DNA from: Aphrophora alni
Lineage: Eukaryota; Arthropoda; Insecta; Hemiptera; Aphrophoridae
Reading direction: 5' to 3'
Length of the DNA stretch: 64,000 nucleotides
Assembly (NCBI GenBank): GCA_963513935.1
Contig: OY740774.1
Span: 92,217,847 to 92,281,846 of the forward strand
Each line of letters starts with the position of its first letter. Positions within the stretch are counted from its first letter, which is position 1. The notes under the pieces were generated by a model that did not search any database, was not told the DNA's origin, and saw only the letters and a list, made by a program, of their open reading frames with translations. Shown here piece by piece: positions 1 to 11,056 of this stretch. The translations under genes and the position numbers were made by a program.

Positions 1-953
1 GGTATAAATTACTTTAATGTTGTAATTTTACTTGGAAGGAATTGCCGTTAAAAAAGGTAGTATAGATCATTAATTGAAAGAAATATCAACTGAAAATATG
101 CAATCGATAATAACTTACCGATTCTTCTAAAGCTTAAATCCCTAATATGTCTAAATCTCATTTAGTTAACTAAACATTAATATTAATTTATTGTCACTAT
201 ACAGAGAGTTCTGTTATTTTTTTAATTCCACACTTTTGTAAATAAATTAGCAAAGAACGAATAAAAACATGTATACCGATTTGTATACTGAATTTGTTGT
301 TTTCGTATATGCTTTGAGTATTTTGATATCGTGGGACTAATAAGATAAGGAAATACTACAACAAAGAGAATAAATGATCCAAAAATATTCCACAAACTTT
401 TTCTATCGCCCATTCCCAATGTAAATATAAACCATATGAAATTATTTATCGTAAAGACTATCGGGTTGATAGGTGTTATCATAATAGTGAGAACAAACTA
501 TAACTCTGTCTTTGTTACAAACAAATTATATATTTTAAGAAGCCAAAACTTGCGTCATTTATCTGCACTTCAACATGCCCCCTACGGAACGTATATTAGA
601 TAAAATCGAGTCATAAATGATGTAAGTTGAGATTCTTTTTTTTTATTTTGTCACTTACTAACAAAACTTTATTATTTGTTATTTTAAAACAGTTTTTGGT
701 CATTAAACCTTACATTTTACTATAATTGCTAGCCGAAATAAGTAACACCAATTTGGAATATAAAATCTTTTTTACCAGCTCCACGGCTGGTTTTGGATTT
801 TGTTTACTGAAATCCGTCATATTGGAAAGTATACGTTTCCTTAGGTAAGTGAAAACGGACAGTCAGCTAAGAAACTATACATTTATTTTGAGAACAATAT
901 CATAACATTTTTTTGAAGATAAAAAAAAGAACGTTTTACCCTTGCAGAATACC
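1..953. other. AT-rich sequence, no gene seen
   Basis: I see no credible coding region here. The longest open frame (minus strand, 222-482) is 86 codons of low-complexity, AT-driven composition with no recognisable motif. No tRNA, SINE or inverted repeat was found before the foldback element that starts at about 954. Confidence 0.6.
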
Positions 954-1753
954 TATACTATATGTCCCAAAGGCCCCCCCCCTACTATTTTTTTATTAAC
1001 GGAAATAGAAAGATTTGCTTTTGGGAAAGTTTAGATAACCAAAGGAGGAGTTTTTTGAAGTATCAAAATTTTCAACCCTTACCCCTTAAATGGAGTAGTT
1101 TGGGGTAAATCACGAGTTTTAAATAGCAACCCCTATTGAGTGATTCCTCATTTTAAAGATCTTTTAAAAATAAGAATGATGGCGCAAACTAGAGGTCTCT
1201 AAGTTCATTATACCCAACATAGCGACCAATCGAATCGTGAATGTTGTTTTTAATACATTACAAATGCTCTATGTTGGTAAAATGATGGTAAGAGCCTTAC
1301 CTTGCTTTTTAGCTCAGATTAAGTTCTCGAAATGGCTACCATTTACTTCTTGGCAGAAATAGTTTCTGGACTCAAAAGCTTGTTGTACATTTTGTAAAAT
1401 TTCCCGTGTAATTATTAACATAAAATTCACAATTCGATTGGTCGCTACGTGGGGTAGGATGAACTTAGAGATCTCCAGTTTCCGCCATTGTTCTTATTTT
1501 AAAAAGACCTTTAAAATGAGGTATCACTCAATAGGGGTTGTTATTTGACTTACCCCCAAATATAAATTATTGACTTATCCCCAAACTAAGGGTTTGACTA
1601 ACCCCCAAACTTACCCTGTGGGGTAAGGGTTGGATATTTTGATACTTAATAAAACTCCTCCTTTTGTTTTCTAATTTTTCTCAAAGAATCTTTCTATTTC
1701 CATTAATAATATTAATAATAAGGGGGTGGGACTTTTGGGACACATTGTGTATA
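954..1753. mobile_element. Palindromic foldback (MITE-like) element, about 0.8 kb
   Basis: The left arm (about 954-1255) is matched as reverse complement by the right arm (about 1415-1753). Shared landmarks are the TGTCCCAAA end, a C-tract, AAGGAGGAGTTTT, CAACCCTTACCCC, CAACCCCTATTGAGTGAT and AGCGACCAATCGAAT. Both outer ends read TATAC followed within a few bases by TGTCCCAAA, which suggests insertion at TA. The arms differ by many substitutions and small indels, so this copy is old. The centre (about 1256-1414) is not palindromic and encodes nothing I recognise. The layout fits a non-autonomous Tc1/mariner-type or other TA-inserting DNA element; the superfamily is inferred. Its C-tract near the tip resembles the MITE at 61659-61976. 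Confidence 0.75.
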
Positions 1754-3157
1754 AAATTCTCCTTAAATCAATAATAGCTATTTTTTAAATTAGAACCAGA
1801 AGATAATAAAAAGAATTGCTCGCAAAATAATTACAGTATCAAAAACACTTTCTATCGAAAACAGTCGCAAGGATGCAATATATATTTTCGTTTCAATTGA
1901 CTCTATCTTTAACGCTTTTCAATATGTTTCAGTCTCTCTAGAATGATTATTTGAAGTAGACGAGAACACAGTGTAAGATAAGGGAGAGATGGAGTAATAA
2001 AAATGATTGCCACAGCAAAAGAAAAGATCAACATTTGATGGCCAATTAAACTGTACTTTTTTTGTAAATTGTATTAATTAATAGTCCAATAAATAATAAT
2101 TGTGACTGAATATATTTAGTTGTTTATGTCACAGTTAAGTTAGTGTACTATTAGTTAGTACTTCATTACAAACCCCCACTCCTTTGGATCTTGAAAGTGT
2201 GAATTTATATATGAGTACTAAATGTCCCAATATTTGAAATGGAGAAAATTAAACAGTTTTTACTCCATATATGTGTGCTCAGTTTTAAAATACTTTCAAA
2301 AATCGTAAGTGTTGAGTAGTTCGTGGCGTATTTGCGTTATATGTATTTGTATTTTTAAACCGTTTTGTAATATTTTTTACGTAAAGTTGAGGATAAGTCT
2401 TTACTTCGGCGGTTAAATAACACAAACTATATTATATGTTTTACTGTAGGCAGTTCACAATTATAATCAGTATCTCCTTTGTGCATTATTTTACTGTAAC
2501 TCCTTTGTGCATATTTCAACCGACTTACGGTTACAGCTTTTTATAAAGATTGTTTTCATTATATTTGTTTATTTTTTTTAAAAGAGTAGAAATCTGTGTT
2601 TTATGAGTTAATTATTTAAGTTAATGTTTCATTTATTTTTAAGTTTTTTTAAATTTAAAAATATCACTAAAGTGATCGACAGAGTAGAATTTTCACTATA
2701 GTAAATAAATATGCATTGATATTATGTTAATGGATTTAATCTTACATGTTTTTATTATAAAAAAATACATTTAATTGCTATTCAGAAAAGAGATTTAATT
2801 TCTAAATAATCAAATAAGTCCAATTCGTGTTACAAAACATCATAAAAACATCATTCATAACTGTGACAGTCTAATATCAATAAATCGTGATTATAAATTC
2901 AATTGTATTTAGATGTATCTATAAACTTTTATTTTGATAAGATCTTAATTTGTACATGATAAGGTGAGTTAAAACTTCTTTAAATTTTACTGGCTTAATT
3001 TTGTGTTTTATTAGATCTTTATAACTAATTTTTTAATGTTGAATAAAACGGTTCTAATATTTGGAACATTTTCAGTTAACGGTACGTTTAAAATTCATTT
3101 ATATTGTATTATTATTCTCTTGCATAGTATTGGAAGTGTACATTGTAGATAAAATAC

Positions 3158-3161
<4 letters not shown>
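1754..3161. other. AT-rich sequence, no gene seen
   Basis: There is no open frame with coding-like composition and no recognisable RNA gene. It consists of AT-rich unique-looking DNA up to the TA microsatellite. Confidence 0.55.

Positions 3162-3243
<82 letters not shown>
3162..3243. repeat. (TA)n microsatellite, about 82 bp
   Basis: Uninterrupted TA dinucleotides. The two open frames that run through it (95 and 70 codons) consist mainly of alternating Tyr-Ile from the repeat and are not genes. Confidence 0.97.
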
Positions 3244-3244
<1 letters not shown>

Positions 3245-4533
3245 TTATACATTTCAAACAATTATATATTTTCCCATCATTCTTCTTTATAAGTTATTTG
3301 CTTTTAACATATCTCCATTTATTTCGATTAATTTATTTATATCAATAATATCTTTTATTATTAAAATATAAATTTCTTGTAAGCTATTCCAAAAGATCAC
3401 TCTTAATTAATTACTCAACTTTTACAATGTATGAAATAAAGTGCACGATTTAAAGGATAATGTTCACACTAATAATATCATTATTTACGATTCTGTTAAA
3501 TCTGTTTATGAGAATAATAAACACGTCTACTTTACAATAGTAGCATGAACTAATCTGATTGTACAATCCAGATCTATTCATGTAAAGAGACAATTGATCT
3601 TATATTGCAAATATTATTTAACAAGTAAATTATATTACACTCTAACTGAAGTAGCATAGATTAAAACCCCAAATTAATCTCTCTACTACGAAACTACGAA
3701 TTACTATTACTACGGCGTTTATAATTTCAAAAGTTGTATTTCAAAGTGCATTTGTATTATTGAATTCATTTAGAAAGTATTAGTATTTTATAAGAACCGT
3801 TTTTTGCTAATCAATCATGAAATTTATTAAGACATATCACGTACATTTCAAATTAGTGATAAGGTTTTTCTATATATTTTAAACGAGTTAAAATCAATAT
3901 TTGTAGATTGTTTACACTTTAAATTATTTATGACTTTAGTATATAATAGTTTTTCATCAATCCCACAGTGGTTATATGCCCATAGTTCGTGTATCATCAA
4001 TAAGAGGCAATTAGTAAACAATGTCGTTATTGTGCTTAACGTCCTAACCTCATGCTCCTTATACCAAAGAAGACGAAGTAGAAGGAGGTACATGATAAAG
4101 CAACAACAATAATATTGAAAGAATCCGATTAAAGTGTTATTATAACGAAATAAAATGAAATAAATAATAGACTATTGAAACCTAAAATGTATCCAAAGGA
4201 AGAGAAATGATTTAAACAATTTTACTATGATTGTCTCTTTATCTACTTGAATATGAGTTTTAATCTGAATATTTCTTTAGAGGTATTCGAACTATTATTG
4301 TCCTATTAATTTTATCTACATAACATTATATATGTTTTCCTTTTGTAAACAATAATTGCTAGTAGACATGTGCAGCCTTCTGCTATTCATATCACATATA
4401 GATGTGATATGTTGCATTACATCATTTTAGTTTCACTCTTAACCGTCTTATTCCATGTATTTTGCTTTTATTATTATTTTTTTTTTTTTTGCTTGTCCGA
4501 CCACAAAGAATAGTTTTGATTCTCTTAATTTAT

Positions 4534-4632
4534 TTATTCGTTCCCTTTGGGCTCACCTAAAACTATTACACGTACGGCAAACCCAAGTAATCCTGCTGGA
4601 TGTACACTGCCCTTTCTGTCATCTTTCCAATT
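4534..4632 (-). pseudogene. Exon-like relic in tandem block copy 1 (minus strand)
   Basis: Read on the minus strand, this island gives about 32 codons containing NWKDDRKGSVHPAG, then LLGFAVRVIVLGEP and a stop. The matching island in copy 2 (7168-7275) gives TWKEGSAHNPAG, then ILGLAILVMILNDP. The two share W-K, G-S-x-H, P-A-G-x-L-G-x-A and a hydrophobic run ending in Pro, despite clear nucleotide divergence. That pattern looks like a decayed coding exon, but no family was recognised. It is too short to be a gene, and an in-frame stop lies just upstream. Chance similarity of two diverged repeat copies remains possible. Confidence 0.3.
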
Positions 4633-4783
4633 TTAATGTATTTGACATATGGTAGCTTTACAAAGCATGTATAACTTCATCTTCGTATCCTTGATCATTT
4701 TCCTGTCAAGACACAAATCTAAAAACAATTATAGCAAACATATTCTGGATGTATCATTTCTTCTTGTTTAATATTATCTCAAT

Positions 4784-4786
<3 letters not shown>

Positions 4787-4834
<48 letters not shown>
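4787..4834. repeat. (TA)n microsatellite
   Basis: About 24 uninterrupted AT dinucleotides inside the first tandem block. Confidence 0.97.
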
Positions 4835-4837
<3 letters not shown>

Positions 4838-5010
4838 CTTTATTTGAAATATTATACAGTACCTTTATTAGTCATGAACACAAAAAGTATCAATAAATGG
4901 AAGTATGTAAACTATTAGAGCCACTCAATAAAGAATATTAGAATCATTTAATTAATAAATTACGTTCATGACATTTAGCACACATATAAAATTCTGTCTA
5001 CTTACGATTG

Positions 5011-5215
5011 TACACAAAGAAACAAGTTTAAGACGTTTTAAAAAGAAGGATTACTTGAAGTAGTTAAATAACTACTAAGGTGAGAGTAGTGTCAAGCTTT
5101 ATGACTGTATCGTTTGTCATTGTGGCTGTAACCATTACAGTTACCCTCAATATAAATTATCACACTTAAAGTACATACAAAAACCTTGAATAAAATGAGG
5201 GTAATTTTGCCTTAT
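5011..5215 (-). repeat. Dispersed island D, copy in block 1
   Basis: This diverged member of a repeat is recognised by GTGAGAGTAGTGTCAA and CCATTACAGTTACCCTCAA. The same island occurs at 7735-7955, 19690-19935 (inverted), 39285-39405 (inverted), 40740-41125 and 45132-45522. On the minus strand the most conserved stretch reads IYIEGNCNG, matching IYLEGNCNG in the copy at 7.8 kb. A coding origin is possible, but no copy has a long intact frame. Confidence 0.5.
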
Positions 5216-7167
5216 TGACGGGGTGCTATTTTATGAATTTGAATTCAATAAATTACAGAATTGAATAAACTACAACAATAATGGTTATACTAAAAGTGCC
5301 ATCGATTGTACATTGACATATTTATATATGTTATCATGTTTTAAGATTTTATAAACGAAATGTTAAATAAAAGAAAACAATTTCAGCAGCAGATATTAAT
5401 CCAAGGCCAAATAATCAAATTAATGGTAAAAAAATTAGCACAATATCGAAAACAATTACACTAATTAATAATAATAATACACAATAATAATCAATTACAC
5501 TAATTAACTTACAGATATTCAGGGATTGAATATATTTATTAAAACTGGCCTCAAAATTCTTTTAAAAACACATTTTATGTTTTATTAGTTTATATTTTAA
5601 CTACATGAAGGACGTAATAACAACAAATTAAATCTCGGTATTTTAATAATCAACTATTCAAATTGTGAATAACGCGTTAGATAGCCTACACAAAATTAGA
5701 AGAACATAAATTTAAGAACCTGTGATAAAATTATCGTCCGAAAACTAATATTGTATTTAAGGGTTGTAGTTAATTAAACAATTACTTTACATTATTTATA
5801 AAAAAAAAATTAAGCATTCAAAATATATTCCAGTGTTGCCATTTTATCTTTCAATCTCAGTTCATATTATACTATCATTCCTCTATTGGAAAATATATTT
5901 AGACACTCGTATTAACTGTTTGGGATTATACATATACAATATCAGTATTTGGAGATATCACCTAATAAAACAGAGGAATAAATGTTTCTTTTATAATTTG
6001 TTTTACCACCACCTAATACAATACCTTAATTCTCCTTCATAATAAGAAAATAAATCTTTAATTTATTTATGTCAATAATAACTATTACATTTAAAAGGAG
6101 CTTTTCTATGAGATTCCGAAAGAACACTTGAATATTTTCTCAACTGTTACATTGCATGAAATAATTTCGAGTGTACAATTTGAAGTATCATGTAAACATT
6201 ATCACACTACTTTCCATTTTAAATATTCTGTTCATCCGAGTACTAAACACGTCTATTTTACAATAGTAGATAACTAAGCTGATTACAAAATACGAGTACA
6301 ATCCACACCTACTGATGTTTAAAGAGACAGTTATTCTACTATTGCAAATTTGATTTATAAAGTAAACTATATCCGCTCTAACTGTTGTACAGAGATTTAT
6401 AATGTAATCTAAACAACGATTTACAAATAGTAATAATGCATTTAATAATGTAATCAATTAAAGCGTTTGTATTGATGAATACATTTAGAACCTTTGATAT
6501 ATTATGAGATCTTTCTGTTTGTTGATCAAGCATGAGACGTAATAACAAGTATCATTACATTTGACATCAGTTATGTTTTAACAATATGTTTTAATCTGTT
6601 ACAAACCAATATTTTTAGATTGTTTAAAGTAATTACAACCTTAGCACATATATTGTGACATCAATCCAAGATTGTATAAATTGGTATAATTAAGTATTTA
6701 ACCAACAATTCGCCATTAATTAAATATGTATATACTTCCTTGTGCTTAACATCTGATATTTATCCCCGTTAAACTAAAAAAGACCGTGAAACACAAGAAA
6801 AATTTTAAGTCATTTATATTAATGGAACCTACTTAATGTTTTATTATAATGAATAAATAATGTCCTGAAATTTATCCAAAATAACAGAAAATTATTTTAT
6901 AAATTTATTATCATTTTTTTTCTACGTGACTTAGTTTTACACAGAATATTGTTAATGTATATTCTAACTAAATAATAATAATTGTATCTACATGTAAATG
7001 TGAGCTCTTGCTTTGTTAAAAATAATTGGCAATGTTCATGTCCATTGCTCATTTCATTCCACATATAGATTTAATATGTTACATTACATTCCCTCTTAGT
7101 TTCGCATGTAACTTTCTTTTTTGTATTATCTTCCCTTCTCTGAAAACAATACTAATTTTGTTATTAT

Positions 7168-7275
7168 TTATTTATACATATGATCCCTCAGTGGGTCATT
7201 TAAAATCATTACGAGTATGGCCAAGCCAAGGATACCTGCTGGATTATGTGCACTACCCTCTTTCCATGTTACCAA
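7168..7275 (-). pseudogene. Exon-like relic in tandem block copy 2 (minus strand)
   Basis: This is the end of a 95-codon minus-strand frame, containing TWKEGSAHNPAG and ILGLAILVMILNDP. It aligns residue by residue with the island at 4534-4632, whereas the upstream part of the frame has no counterpart there. The hydrophobic run could be part of a membrane segment. No splice sites were established and no family was recognised. It is called a relic because only about 30 codons are conserved. Confidence 0.3.
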
Positions 7276-7734
7276 TATGACCATTTTGGACCCACTTCTG
7301 TTCTGATGGGACCGTGATGATATTATGTTATACTGTCTTAAAGGTGTAACCTCTAAACAACGTATCGTATATTCGAAATATATACTCAAATTACGTAATT
7401 TACTAATATTTATAAATTTCTCATATGGTAGCTTCACATAGCTTGTATAAATCAAATTTATATCGTCTTATTCAGTTATAATATTCCTGGTAAATCTCAA
7501 ATAATGCTCATGAAAATACTGGTCTAAAACATAATCTCTGATGTCACATTTGCCCTTGTTTAATCATAGATCTCAATGACATATAATATATTGTCTTTAA
7601 TAAAACTATCATATAGTAGTATATTAGTAATTAACAAAAAATTTAAACTATAAATAATGACATTTAATAATATATAAATAATCTAATTACTTCCTTACAT
7701 TCGTCTCATTTAACGTACAAATAAAAATCTGTCT

Positions 7735-7955
7735 ACTTACGATTATACACAACTACACAAATATTAGGTATTTTAAAAAGAAGCATTACTTGTCGTAGTG
7801 AAGGAACTGTTGAGGTGAGAGTAGTGTCAATCTTTGAATCTACGTCATTTGTTATAGGTACTTTAACCATTACAGTTGCCCTCAAGATAAATGATCATAC
7901 TTAGAATAGATTTAAAGCTAAAATGGTTCTTTCCATTGGAATGAATGTGAGGGGA
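7735..7955 (-). repeat. Dispersed island D, copy in block 2
   Basis: It shares ATGTGAGGGGAC, TTAAAGCTAAA, CCTCAAGAT and GTGTCAATCTTTG with the copies at 40.8 and 45.2 kb. On the minus strand it sits in an open frame (7863-8057) that ends in HFSFKSILSMIIYLEGNCNG and a stop. The FSF-x-SIL-x(4)-Y/N-LEG-x-C-x-G pattern is shared with copies at 19.8, 40.8 and 45.2 kb, which keeps a decayed-exon origin open. Confidence 0.5.
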
Positions 7956-8400
7956 CATTGAAACAAATAATAGAACGAGAGTAACGTTGTGTTGTTGAAC
8001 TTGCAATATTTTTTTGAATTTCATTTCAATAAAAAGGTTAAATAAATAATTGTACATGTAAAATAATAGTAATTATACTAATAATTAAATTGACATTCAT
8101 ATATTCATTTATTTATTACGATTTTTATGAACCATATATCAAAAAAACCCTAAGGAGGTATCAACAGGAAATGATGTAACAAAAATAACCTAATAACATG
8201 TTTTAAATTGCAGCAATTACCTCACAGATAAACAAGGAATATATTTATTAAAACCCAGAATCATATCAGTTTATGCATTTATTTATTTTAATAATGTATG
8301 TATGTTAGGAAAATGTTGTGGTTAATAGTAATAACATAATTATTTGTAATTTAATAATAAACTATTCCAAATATGTATGTACCATTAGGTACATAAAAGC

Positions 8401-9399
8401 AGAAGTAGAAAGTAATTTTTACGAACTTATGCTAAAACTATTTTCTTGTATTTCCAATTTTATTTTAATGAACCATCCTTCATGAGTCATAAACGCACCT
8501 ATCCTTCATCTGTAAACAATAACATATCTAGGAATCTTAACATCAATTTGCATTATTTACTGAAGAAATTACTATGTTACAAAAAAACACAATATATCAT
8601 TACAAATGGCATTTATAGCAATGCCATTCAGGTTAGTTTCTAGATGTAATTGAATTGTAAACCACTTTTATGTAATATATTTTTATGTAAATAATGAAAT
8701 ATTTAATTTTCAATGGAATATAAAAATTACTAGCTCTAATAAATCTAAATGATAATATTAAAACTGGACGTTCGGAGACATCAATAATTGAATCAAGAAA
8801 TAATATTTGTTATTTATAGATTATACCTTAATGTGGACATATGTGACGAATGATATTCTTTTTCAGTATCATGTCTTACCCTTCCGGTAACTCTTTCTAA
8901 ACGTTCAACTTAAATCATCATGTTAAAGTTAAAAGTCATAGCTCCTAGAATTACAACTTTAAATTTTAAATTGAATAAGTTTATAAAAATTTAAAAAATC
9001 TTCATTATTTTTCCATATATACGTGAAAAATAATTCATTTAGTTATATTTTACAAGTAGTGACTTTAAAATAGGTATGATTTTATAGAATATTTATTTAT
9101 TTTCATATATTAAAACACGAAATTCATACAAATTATTTTGTTACAAGTATTACTTCGTTTAACAACTCTTGGGTATTTGTAAATCTCTTAATTTCTTATA
9201 TATAAAGAAGTATATAATTAACTATTTATTTATTTAATAACCTAATATTATTTATCTGGGTAAATAATATAATCTTGTAAAAATATATCGATATTAAACG
9301 TTAAACTTTATGAACATACGTCAAGTGGAAACATTACAAAATAATAGACTTGTAATTTTAACTTTATATTTAAATAATTTTCACAGGAAAAGTTAATGT
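8401..9399. other. AT-rich sequence, no gene seen
   Basis: The 65-codon plus-strand frame at 8446-8643 has no recognisable feature. No RNA gene or clear repeat was found. Confidence 0.5.
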
Positions 9400-9830
9400 T
9401 ATTGGTATAATAAAATATTCTGAAAGAACACATATAACAAGAGCAACAATGAAGTATTATCAGTTTTAATTCATTGTTGCCCATTCATTATATAAATCTG
9501 TGATACAACAGTTAGAGTGGATCTAGATTACGTGTTAACTGCATAATAGTTCAATCTCTTTACACTTGAATAGGTATATTCGTGTAAACACTGAATAGGT
9601 GTAGACTACATGTGAATTGATTTGTCTCGTGTAATAGGCTTAGTCCATGCTACCATTTTATTCGAGTTTACTACTTGGATAAACAGATTTTACAAAATAT
9701 CAAATGGCGATATTTATAATGTGTATGGTTCTGCGAAATATGACATCATATATACTGCAGTTTATTATCTTCAAAGTTGAGAGATTATCATTTTAGAGTA
9801 GCCCTTTGATTTGTCTTTTTTATTATTTAA
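9400..9830. repeat. Partial inverted copy of the tandem-block first island
   Basis: ACAACAGTTAGAGTGGAT at about 9506, CTCTTTACACTTGAATAGGT, and CTACTTGGATAAACAGAT match the region at 13.6 kb on the same strand. They also match the reverse complement of the islands at about 3.5 and 6.3 kb. Similarity to the 13.5-kb copy begins earlier, near AAATATTCTGAAAG. In-frame stops are frequent, so there is no coding claim. Confidence 0.5.
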
Positions 9831-9905
9831 ATGCTGACAATTAAGATGTCATTATTATTTCATAAGCTGAATTTAAGAAGAATACTTAAATATATATTAT
9901 TTATA

Positions 9906-10202
9906 AAGTATAACAAACACACAGAACACAATTTTCATAAAAAAATACGCCTAAGTATCAGAGGCGTTTCAATGACAAGGTCGTCCTCTTCAGTGATACA
10001 CGAGCTACACCAATCAAACTATAACTTAGTTATAATAGTAATAGTAATAATAGTAAACTATAACTATAACTATAACTATAATAGTTATAGTTTGATTGGT
10101 GTAGCTCGTGTATCACTGAAGAGGACGACCTTGTCGTTGAAACGCGTCTGATACTTAGGCGTATTTTTTGTGAGAATTGTGTTCTGTATGTTTGTTATAC
10201 TG
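9906..10202. mobile_element. Palindromic MITE, about 297 bp, TA target site
   Basis: The right arm (about 10078-10202) is nearly identical to the reverse complement of the left arm (9906 to about 10027). By eye only a handful of differences occur over about 120 bp. The tip is CAGTATAACAAAC on the right, with C changed to A on the left, and it is flanked by TA on both sides (9904-9905 and 10203-10204). The short loop holds TATAAC-type hexamer repeats. Palindromic structure, CAG tip and TA site point to a non-autonomous Tc1/mariner-superfamily element. The 106-codon open frame crossing it (9831-10151) is an artefact of the palindrome. Confidence 0.85.
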
Positions 10203-10204
10203 TA

Positions 10205-10992
10205 TAATTTTTCTCATAAGTCAAGCTCAACATTTAATATATATTATTTATATTTAATTCACAGCAATAAATTCAACTACTTGTTTCATTTTTATTTTTA
10301 TTTTTCTGGTCTGCTATGAAAACAATTCTATTTTGTGTCATCTGAAAATAAATCAATTTTGAAAAACAGGGTAGTGAATGATCTATTTTCTGTACATTTT
10401 TACATGTTTCTAAGATCAAATTGAAATAATCTTTTTTTCATTTATTATTGCGTAATGAAATCTGAATTATAGACTTTATTATTGTATGTATGAACATTTG
10501 AAAATAAATGTATGCGTTTGTGTTTCATTGATACTGAAGTATATTTTAAACATTTGGACAATTATATGAGACTACTATATCATAACGTTTTCGTAATGCT
10601 TTTTTTCTTTTCCAATAGAACATGTTTACTATAAAATACAAATCTAGTTATATATGTTAATGTAATCTATGTTTGTAAAGAAGGAAGAATGTATTGATTC
10701 ATTATTTTTCTAACTAAGGAAACTTTTGATACTAGAATAATTGCATATTTGTAAATTGTCTAATCCAAAAATTTGAAACCATTTTTGTTTTGTAAGAGAT
10801 AATTATTGTTGTCTATCAAAGATGATATTGAAACGCTGATTTATACATATATCTTGCTATCATAAACATATATATCACTAGTTGTAATATAGTATCTAGC
10901 AACAATTAATTCTGAATCTTAAATTATTTTGTAAATTAGACCACATAATATAAGAAATGTTGGTATAAAATTATTTGTTATAACTTTCGTTG

Positions 10993-10995
<3 letters not shown>
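10205..10995. other. AT-rich sequence, no gene seen
   Basis: No coding-like open frame, RNA gene or clear repeat was seen. Confidence 0.5.

Positions 10996-11053
<58 letters not shown>
10996..11053. repeat. (TA)n microsatellite
   Basis: Uninterrupted TA dinucleotides, about 58 bp. Confidence 0.97.

Positions 11054-11056
<3 letters not shown>

Larger units (their letters stand above)
3300..5700. repeat. Tandem block, copy 1 of a diverged unit of about 2.7 kb
   Basis: Islands in this block recur in the same order in the block at 6050-8400. The ACACGTCTA...TTTACAATAGTAG island is at 3522 (6248 in copy 2). The CCTGCTGGAT island is at 4592 (7235). The GTGAGAGTAGTGTCAA island is at 5080 (7815). 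ATATTTATTAAAAC near 5530 matches about 8240. Offsets of 2726, 2643 and 2735 bp show one ancestral duplication with later indels. Between islands the copies are too diverged to align by eye. The block contains a TA microsatellite (4787-4834). Whether it is an old repeat element or the remains of a duplicated gene is unresolved. Confidence 0.6.
6050..8400. repeat. Tandem block, copy 2 of the 2.7-kb unit
   Basis: Homologous to 3300-5700 with the same island order, described there. The first island (about 6200-6410) also recurs, inverted, at 9400-9830 and 13510-13870: ACAACAGTTAGAGYGGAT on the minus strand here is on the plus strand there. The open frames in the block (6188-6457, 7026-7280, 7168-7455 and 7863-8057) are mostly AT-driven. 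Only the short conserved parts listed separately look non-random. Confidence 0.6.

Noticed and set aside
3061..3371. Tyr-Ile repeat open frames of 70-95 codons
   Set aside because: Translation of the TA microsatellite.
9831..10151. 106-codon plus-strand open frame
   Set aside because: It runs through both arms of a palindromic MITE; no protein features.
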